Source: Cryptomeria japonica (Eukaryota; Streptophyta; Pinopsida; Cupressales; Cupressaceae). From it: DNA of 64,000 bases. Position 1 is the first letter of the stretch. Every line of letters begins with the position of its first letter. The DNA is taken from positions 237,820,233-237,884,232 of the forward strand of contig NC_081414.1 in the NCBI RefSeq assembly GCF_030272615.1, given 5' to 3'. The position numbers and the translations under genes are program-made. The notes beneath the pieces are model-generated. The model ran no database searches, was not told where the DNA came from, and saw nothing but the letters and a program-made list of their open reading frames with translations. Shown here one piece after another: positions 56,884 to 64,000 of this stretch.

Positions 56884-58381
56884 GCAGATGCTATGGAAGG
56901 GAGCTGATCCTAAAATGATAATTCATTATATATCAATTACAAAGGAGACAAAGGCTCCTTATATAAGATCGAGAATAGAAACATGGAAGACAAAAAAGAA
57001 ACTTCCTAAAACTAACTAAAGACAAATGACATAAATGAAAGTTTTTAAATACTAGCGAAATGACTAAAGATGACCATTATATCAATATTACAATATTATT
57101 TTAATACCCTCCCTTAATGATCATTCTACTAACTACCCTAGAGAAGACCTTCCCTAGTTCTACGGAACTTCTGGATATGACCAAAGTTTACAATATTCCT
57201 TTCACCGTGATATTGGGTAGTGAAGCCATCCTTCCCTTTATCCAAAGACACAGAGATCAACTTCTCAGCCACAATTTTGTCCAAAAAACAGTCAAAAACT
57301 CTTGCAAAAGAACATCATCGCCCTAGGGTTATCGCCCTAGAAACCCTAGTGACCCAAAACAAGCTACAAGAAATCACGATTTTATGGAAAAATGGGCAAA
57401 CCCTCAATGTGATGCTGAAATCACACATGATTTTGTGAAATTATCAGCAAAAACCTATCTTGTGGAAAAACGGTAAAACCCCATGACCATGATCTTTAGA
57501 AAAAAATCATGAAAAACCTACCAAGCAAAAAATATGCAAAATCCTCCATGATTTTGTGGAAGAAAAATCAGAAAATGCTCCAACAAAGAAAGAACCCACG
57601 ATTTTTCAAAAATTGTGCAAAACATCAAAAAACCACAGAATGCTCACATGGCAAAACACAGAAATCCTCTCACAGAAAAAACATAGAAATCCTCACAGAA
57701 ACCTTCACGCAATGTTGAAAAAACTTCTGCAAGACTCCTTGCACACAGATCAAACAGCTAGAAAACCCACGATTCATTGCGTTGTAGAGCTAGATCGTGC
57801 TCAAAAAAGAAAACCAGGTCCTCTAAACAATCCTCACACTTGAAGACAAAATGCCCACGATTTTGATCAAAATCGTGCAAAAAGACGATCAGAAAAAGGA
57901 TTAAACCAATCGCATGGGTTGTCACAGCTCAAAAAAAGCCTCCATTGCACGAAATAAAACCCTAGATCACGCAAGAAGGAAGAGCCTACACGCAAAAAAA
58001 CTAAAGCAAATTGCCGAACGGCAAGAAATGAAACCAGTTGCGCGGCAAAAACTTGGCTCAAAAACAGACAATGTGGCCAGAAAAAAAACGGGTAGAACCC
58101 TCGCGCCATCAGAAAAAATGGATAGGAAACAACTAGCAAAAAAGCCCTAGTTGAGACACCAGTGCGATTTTGCAAAAAAAGCATCCAAATATCATGTGAA
58201 AAGGGAGACCACTGATCTGCAATGATCTTTCCATAATGGACACACTCGAGAATAGAAACATGAAAGACTGAAGGGAAACTTCTTAAAATTAACTAAAAAC
58301 AAAAGACAAACAAAAGTTTCTAAATACTAACTAAATGACTAAGATGACCATTATATCAATATTACAATATTATTTTAATAG
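56884..58381 (-). mobile_element. Copia-like remnant with a short interior
   Basis: A block of about 140 bp occurs at 56,966-57,105 and at 58,243-58,381: it runs from CGAGAATAGAAACATG to ATTATATCAATATTACAATATTATTTTAAT. On the minus strand it resembles a plant copia LTR start, preceded at 57,107-57,118 by a purine tract (TTAAGGGAGGG). The left copy continues past CTTATATAAG, a TATA-like box at about 56,959; the right copy is truncated. The 1.1 kb interior has no pol motif and is rich in CATGATTTTGTGGAAAAA-like repeats. It may be a deleted copia or a small non-autonomous element. Confidence 0.5.
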
Positions 58382-60480
58382 ATCAACAAGTCTTGAAAAA
58401 ATGAGCTAGCAAGATCTTATCATTCAAATGAATTGCTTTCCATGAATTACTACTTGTTGCAGTAGTTTGTATGGGAAAATGAATCCAAGTGTTTCCAACG
58501 AGAATCCCCTTCCAAAGTTCTTGCATCCACTTGTTGAAAGACAAACCCCTTATGTGTAAAGATCAGTGATACCTAAGCCTCCTTTGTCCTTTGGGAGGAT
58601 GTAATGTGACCAAGATGCAGAGGGCATGCCCTTCTCGCTGCCCCATTTGGACCATAAATAGTTTTGAATGCATCATGTTAGCTAATTATAACATGTTTTG
58701 TAAAGTAGTCATCAGAATAAAATGTAAGCATGGCTTGCCAAGAGGAATTTATTTGCCCCTTGAATGTGACTAGTCATGGACAAAAAGCTGCTTGTCCAAG
58801 AGAATAATTTGTTTTTTAATTTGCTTAAAAACCAACTCCACATATCCTTCATAAAAGCACAATGCCAAAAGGGATAATGAGGTATCGACTGATTGTGTCA
58901 TGTTTCACTTCTTTCCACTCTTCAGAAATCCATGGTAGTTAAGGAATGGGGCGTGTCATGAAAAATTATGTTATATACATTGCTAGTTGAGAGCCCGAAT
59001 CTGCAAAGAAGTATTTTAGAGTGTCCAACATATTGTTCACCCCTTTGATAGAATTTTGATGAAAATTATGCTATCATCAGTAAAATGGGAGTTGAGGGCT
59101 GTACCATTGCCAGTAAGGGATATACCTTATAAGGTTATTTGCATGGGTGTGTTGAAAGAGATATACAAGACAATAATGTCTCCAAGAACATAAACATATG
59201 AAGCAAGAAGGTACCTTGGTGGATGTACTTTTGAAGGGCAAACTGAGGGGAGAGGAATCCAATAATTGCCAATCTAGCATTTACATCCATGAACAACATT
59301 CTAACATGAGCACAAAATTTAGAGTTGAATCCCAACCGATATAGCATTTTTGAAAATCAAGGACTAGCAAATGTGATCGTAAGCCTTGCCAAAATCAAGT
59401 TTGTTGGGCCCATTCAAACATGTCCCGAGCTAGTACCTAATTATTTAATATAAATCAAACACCTAGAAATCTTGTTTACTCAAGCTTGACAATTTCTTGA
59501 GTAACGTGTTTGATTCTTTTGACCAAGGCTTTAGCAGTGATCTTATATGGCTTATTAAGTAAGTTGATTATTTTGACCAAATCTTTAGCAGTGATCTATT
59601 CATTGTGTCTTCTTGTTTGCCCTTGGGAATGAATTTAATCAATTCCTGATAAATGGAAACTCCTAAAGACTTTGTTTCAATGACCTTGAGGTACACATTG
59701 TAGAGATTTTCCCAAATATGTGACCAAAGTCGCTCAGTAAAACTCAAGTAGAAGGCTGTCCACTCCCGGTCCCTCTTACAAAACCATACCATGCATAGCT
59801 TCCTTAATCTCTTCCAAGGAAAGGTTGCAATCAAGAAAAATGCTGTATTGGGGATCAATTTTGTTGAGTACACAGCCTCCTGGGTTATCCTCTAATATAG
59901 GAACAAGAGGAGGATTGTTGATCGAGTCATTGGGAAACAACTGTTTATAATAATCATGAAAAAATTTCATGATGGCTGCTCTGAGATGTGCCATCAGCAA
60001 TCTTAGTTAGTGTGATGCGTTCTCTTTTAGGATTATGTTGAAGAAACTAGAAAAAAAAATTGGAGCTGTTGTCCCTATCTTTCATCCTATGCAAATGAGC
60101 CCTCGTTTGGGCACCACCTTTTGCCCTTATAAATAGCCAACTTTCAATGTAAATTTCATTTATAACCATTGACTGTTAGAGGGAAATGCTGAAAGGGTTG
60201 CTAGCCAAGAGTTTTCTGCCATGTTCAAGTTGTCCTTTAAGGGATTTCTTGAGCCTTTGATGTTTAGTCACAACCCTCCTACCATAATCACAAAGATAGA
60301 GAGGCCAACAAACATTATTCTCTCCCACCAATTGATCCATCTATAATGTTAAAATTTATCCTCAGCATTCTGGGTAGCTAATAGAACATCGATACAATCT
60401 TCATCTGGAAAATAGGAAACATTCAATTTAAAGCGAAGCTTAGTCAGGAAGGTAGAGGGTCCAGGATATTCACAGTTGGA
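58382..60480 (-). pseudogene. LINE C reverse transcriptase and linker
   Basis: Pieces in order from the right: RMKDRDNSSNFFF (linker, about 60,080), HEIFS and FHDYYKQLFPND (59,960), DCNLSLEEIKEAMHGMV (59,800), REWTAFYLSFTERLWSHIWE, then YQELIKFIPKGKQEDTMNR (59,590). RT core follows near 59,340-59,080 with LGFNSKFCAHVRMLFMDVNA and LQKYIHQGTFLL. The tail WSKWGSEKGMPSASWSHYIL, equivalent to the usual L-KDEGGLG region, ends at 58,382. Stops and shifts are very frequent. The family differs from LINEs A and B. Confidence 0.7.
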
Positions 60481-61187
60481 TTTTCAATTAAACAAATGTC
60501 AGCTTGAATCTATAGTGGAAAGTTCTTATGCATGCAATTTTGTATTGAAAAACTCTTAACATATAGAGAAATGTCAGCATGATCTTATATTCAATTATTT
60601 TTTCATGGTTTTAAGGTCATTCTATTTCATGTGCAATGGAGATGTTGATAATGGGATTTGGGACAGATGTGTTCCTCATATCAGTTCATACTGATTGGTT
60701 TTTTCATAAACTTAGGAAGCCTCCTAAACATCAAGCACCTTGGTATGAACCTACGGTAAAAGTTGTCAAATTATAGTTAATCAGACTGCAAGTCTGACCC
60801 TATTTAGTGCAGGATTATAACAAAACATGAAGTGATCAGAAGGATTTCCCACAGCAGGCTCCATCCATTCAGAATGTTTACGGAAAGTACATCTTCAAAT
60901 TATATTATTAGGTAGTGCCAAAGACAGAAAGCTTGATCGCCAAAAAATAACTTGAACAAAAACAAAACCACCGCACCAGATTGGGCAATAATGGCAACAT
61001 AAATGGTGGAAAAACCATTTATTTCAAGACAATAAACAATGACTTGGACCAAGTAAAAGAGGTTACTAGTATCAATGTCAGAAGTAGAATAAGTTATCCT
61101 GTATTTATGTCTTTGCAGATAATGATGCCAAAGAGCTGAGGGATCCTGATATCTTGCAAACATCTACATGCTCAAATACATGTCATG
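60481..61187. other. No clear feature; possible endonuclease trace
   Basis: Minus-strand reading around 60,880-60,820 gives HSEWMEPAVGNPSDHFMFCYN, where SDH could be the endonuclease C-terminal motif of LINE C. The rest is unassigned. Confidence 0.3.
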
Positions 61188-62255
61188 TGATGAGCCCGAC
61201 CTAGGCTGGTTCAGCCAGCCAAGTGGTAGTGGTGTTGATCAACACCCTTCTTTATCTGATTTGTTCCTTTATTTAAATAATTAATAAACTAATAAATAAT
61301 CACTGAAATTATAAATAAATGATAATTATTACCAAATTTAATAAAATCGGCCCTCTAAGGCTGACCTATTGTTTGTGGGCTGTTTCCTCTTTTGAGGCCG
61401 ACTTAAAATTACTTTTTATGTGTGTTGTTGGTGGCGAAAGACATCGAAGGTTTTTCTATTATTCATGCATTAAACGAATGCAACAGGGAGCTCGGACACA
61501 AACCTGAGCCTCTCACATCTGGCTGGAGGAAATCTCTGCCAGCTTCACCATCAAGCTTTATATTCTCTTTGCTCAGTCACTAGTTTCCTATGACATCCAT
61601 TCTAAGCAATTCCTGATCGGTATTACTGTATAGATGCAATTCAGTAAGGAGGCTACAGAGAGGTTCCAGGAACAACAAGAGCCTGCGATAGCTTTTCATG
61701 AGAGTCGCATGTCATTCTGAGATCCTGATGTTGAACACGAGCTAGTATTGGACACCAAGTCGACATAAGCTCAGAAGCGGAATGGAGATCATATGAAGTT
61801 CAATTGCAGCAGTTTCTTGCACCTCTAAACACAAGCACACCTAAACTGCTTTATTGCCATCTATACATAGCGGACAAGGGGACTATACGTGGAGATTAGT
61901 TATCTCTGCCCTCACACATTCTAGAAAGGTCGATTATACATCTGAGTCGATGCTAAACAAGTTCATCTAATGTATGTTGGGCAATCAGAGTGACTGTGAA
62001 TTTGTTTTCTGTAAGTTTTGAATAGCTGAACCGTGCATAGATGTGCTTTATTATATAAGAGACTAAACTGGAAAATGAAACAGCTGGATTCCATCTGAGA
62101 AACTATTCTTTAACTGTTGATTGTCTCCTGTATTGATTCATTGATGATGTGAGGAATTATCTCTAAGTTGCATAATTTCATTTCTGATTGGGTAAATACT
62201 ATTGTAAACTCCTTTGCGGTTAAGAATTGAAAAAGTTCACGACGTGTATATTTCA
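61188..62255 (+). repeat. 5' LTR of the right-edge Ty3/gypsy element
   Basis: The right end is CA at 62,254-62,255, fixed by the primer site. The left end is less sure: TGATGAGCCCGACC starts at 61,191, but TG also occurs at 61,181, 61,186 and 61,188. The second LTR lies outside the window, so neither end nor target duplication can be checked. Confidence 0.6.
62052..62059 (+). promoter_or_regulatory. TATA box in the right-edge LTR
   Basis: TATATAAG lies about 200 bp before the LTR end, a normal position for the LTR core promoter. Confidence 0.5.
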
Positions 62256-62256
62256 G

Positions 62257-62268
62257 TGGTATCAAAGC
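62257..62268 (+). promoter_or_regulatory. Primer-binding site for initiator tRNA-Met
   Basis: TGGTATCAAAGC matches the usual TGGTATCAGAGC with one change, one base after the LTR end. Confidence 0.8.
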
Positions 62269-62348
62269 TTGGCATTCTGCCAGATTGAGGGTGATTAATG
62301 AGTGATAGGGCCCAGCATTACTAACAGCGTGCGAGGGAGGAGGATGCC

Positions 62349-64000
62349 ATGGGTGACAAGGAAGATGATAAAGCTCAGGAGTTTGTCAGGTAAACTAAAG
62401 AGTTTAAGACCAGTATGAGGGAGTCTATGAGGGAAATGGTCCAGCTTCTTAGTGGGGTTGAACCAACGGTGGAAGAATACTGATAGACGTACACAAAATA
62501 GAGCTGAAGGGAGCAGTTCTGGTGGTAAGAAAGTTTTAGCTAATACAAGAACCTTCAGCACTAAATTGCTGGAACGAGCAACTAGCAAAGAGGAAGGGCA
62601 ACTTGATCAAGAGGATGAAATGGATAGGATTCATGATGAATAAAATGCTTTAAGCATTCCCATACATAAAGACATGACCTTCACAAAATTCTATGAGATG
62701 AAGACAAGAAGTGGGCATAGGAGAAGGTATGAAGAAAGGAAAGACATTTAGCACCCTTTGGGAAGGATCACAACCACAAGTTTTGATGGATCTGGAAACT
62801 CCTCATCAAGGGCCTAATTGTAGAAATTAGACACATTTCTCACTGAATCCAATGTTTGAAGAAGAAGCCATCAAATTTGTCACCTTGCATCTTGAAGGGA
62901 TAGCTCATAAATGGTGGTATCATGGCATGATTACTCAAGGGCATGACTCAATGACCACTTTGGAAGACTTCAGCCAAAGATTGACAGAGAGATCTGTAAT
63001 TTTGTGCCCTAGATTAGTGATCAGATTTATATCCTTTAATTATGCCCTAGATTGTAATCAAATTTATAACATTTTAGTAACTCATAATTCAGTAAACTCA
63101 GAGATGAAGGAAGTAAACAAGAGACAAACACAAATACCCTAGGAAAACCTCCAAGGAGGAAAAACCCAGCATTAAAGGCCCACAGGTCAAATTATGTATT
63201 CTCCCTTAATAATATAAATACAATACTTAGCTTCCTTGACAAATCTGATTCCTTCTTGAATGACAGATCTGCACTTCTAAGCCTTTTAAGTCTGCACCAA
63301 AGATTGCCTTTGTTCTCTAGAAAAAGTTCGCATAAGTCTGGACAATTTCACACCCTCCAAGAGTAAGTTCGCACTTTTCAGGCAGAGCTAATTCGCTGGG
63401 AATGAATGAATGATTTGTCTTTTGCAAAGTATCTTTATTTATATGCTTCTTCACCTTTATTATTGCAAGTCGGCCTCCTTTCTTTTGGTGCCAATATTCT
63501 TTTGTGGCATGGGGTTTTAGGATGGCGTGAAGCATAGGGCCGGGCTTATCTTGGGGCACGTTACCCTTTAGGATAGGGCCCAGTCCTAAATGGGTTCAGA
63601 TGTTGCCCTAAGGCAATCCGAACCCATATATTACCCTAGTTACAAACAACAAGATCTGATAGAAGGGATACTGAAATTCATTTCATGGAGTTAGCACAAC
63701 TGAAGAGGGCAAGGTGCAAGACCATGTAGCAGAATTTCAGAGACTTCCAGTGACAATTTCAGATGTGACGGAAAGAAGACTAATAGTTCTATTTGTAGAA
63801 GGCCTAGTTGAACCCCTCAAAGGTTTAGTAAGGGCATTTGATCCTAATTCATTACAAGAAGCCATCAAGAGAGCTCTTATTTTGGAGGATTCGGTGACCA
63901 AGGACAAATTGTATTCTAAGAAAGCACCTCCTAATTTTCCCAAGAGACCTTTCCAAAAGAATATACCACCTCACAAGGCATCATCTCCTAAGCCAAGTCA
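62349..64000 (+). pseudogene. Ty3/gypsy gag, interrupted by a solo LTR
   Basis: The start is ATG at 62,349 (MGDKEDDKAQEFV). Stops follow early. A Gag core is readable as EEAIKFVTLHLEGIAHKWWY, then LEDFSQRLTERS up to the insertion at 62,994. After the solo LTR it resumes with RRDTEIHFMELAQLK, a shift, then VAEFQRLPVTISDVTERRLI, VLFVEGLVEPLKGLVRAF and LQEAIKRALILEDS. This is the capsid region of Ty3/gypsy Gag. It ends in a Lys/Pro-rich linker at the window edge, before any zinc knuckle. Confidence 0.82.
62995..63651. mobile_element. Solo LTR, 657 bp, inside gag
   Basis: It starts TGTAATTTTGTGCCC and ends AAACAACA. AGATC flanks it at 62,990-62,994 and 63,652-63,656, an exact 5-bp duplication. 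Removing it and one copy rejoins the gag reading (ERS then DRRDTEIHF). It contains a CCTAGGAAAACC..GGAAAAACCCA module at 63,135-63,168 like that in the 2198-2930 solo LTR. Confidence 0.85.

Larger units (their letters stand above)
52633..60480 (-). mobile_element. LINE C, split by two LTR-type insertions
   Basis: On the minus strand the parts read in LINE order from right to left: linker and RT (60,480-58,382), zf-RVT region (56,810-56,075), then a 3' region (53,844-52,633) ending near an AATACAAGAAAAA run. The gaps are filled by a copia-like remnant (56,884-58,381) and a solo LTR (53,845-56,069). It is more decayed than LINEs A and B and belongs to a different family by RT sequence. The 5' end is unresolved: traces with SDHFMFCYN near 60,860 may be the end of its endonuclease. 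No target duplication was identified. Confidence 0.68.
61188..64000 (+). mobile_element. 5' end of a plus-strand Ty3/gypsy element
   Basis: A probable 5' LTR (about 61,188-62,255) is followed after one base by an initiator-Met primer site and then gag. The element runs off the right edge, so pol and the 3' LTR are not visible. Gag is broken by stops and by a solo LTR insertion. The Met primer site suggests a chromovirus-type lineage, not the Tat lineage, but RT is needed to confirm. Confidence 0.75.

Noticed and set aside
57220-57843. Overlapping plus-strand ORFs of 69-95 codons
   Set aside because: Lys/Asn/Thr-rich translations of an A-rich repeat tract in a copia-like remnant; no conserved pattern.

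Overview
The window looks like intergenic DNA from a large-genome seed plant; a gymnosperm is my guess but the sequence does not prove it. It is AT-rich, and I find no host protein gene, rRNA or complete tRNA gene in 64 kb. Nearly everything recognisable is a retrotransposon: plant L1-type LINEs with DUF4283 ORF1, APE endonuclease, RT and RNase H; Ty3/gypsy elements; and solo LTRs. Most copies are decayed. All domain calls come from reading motifs by eye, without database searches.

Layout. 1-5.6 kb: AT-rich DNA with a clean solo LTR (2198-2930), a possible second LTR piece and small duplications. 5.67-7.26 kb: an internally deleted LINE keeping ORF1 and the 3' tail. 9.26-10.2 kb: a second ORF1 remnant. 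10,363-49,225: a four-level nest. Level 1 is a 17.8 kb Tat-lineage Ty3/gypsy element on the minus strand (aRNase H, tRNA-Trp primer site, antisense plant-mobile-domain gene). Its 5' LTR was split by LINE A (level 2, 27,982-49,028). LINE A ORF1 was split by LINE B (level 3, 33,396-48,463, 18-bp target duplication). The 3' part of LINE B was split by a 7.1 kb non-autonomous LTR element (level 4, 33,876-40,995, duplication GGTTC), which carries the only intact long ORF, a 1012-residue Gag-protease. 52.6-60.5 kb: LINE C, minus strand, split by a 2.2 kb solo LTR (duplication ATTTT) and by a copia-like remnant. 61.2-64 kb: the 5' end of a plus-strand Ty3/gypsy element (LTR, initiator-Met primer site, gag), itself hit by a 657-bp solo LTR (duplication AGATC).

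How the parts relate. The Tat element and the level-4 element have homologous protease regions and both prime from tRNA-Trp, so the latter is probably a Tat-derived passenger that needs RT and integrase in trans. Within the Tat element, gag-pol runs leftward and the mobile-domain gene rightward, and each is preceded by a cluster of the same TAGYGCTTTTGT-like motif. LINE B carries about 1.9 kb of extra coding-like sequence after RNase H. These three features, plus a hairpin motif repeated in the level-4 LTR and leader and an unusually long primer-binding site, are the most noteworthy observations.
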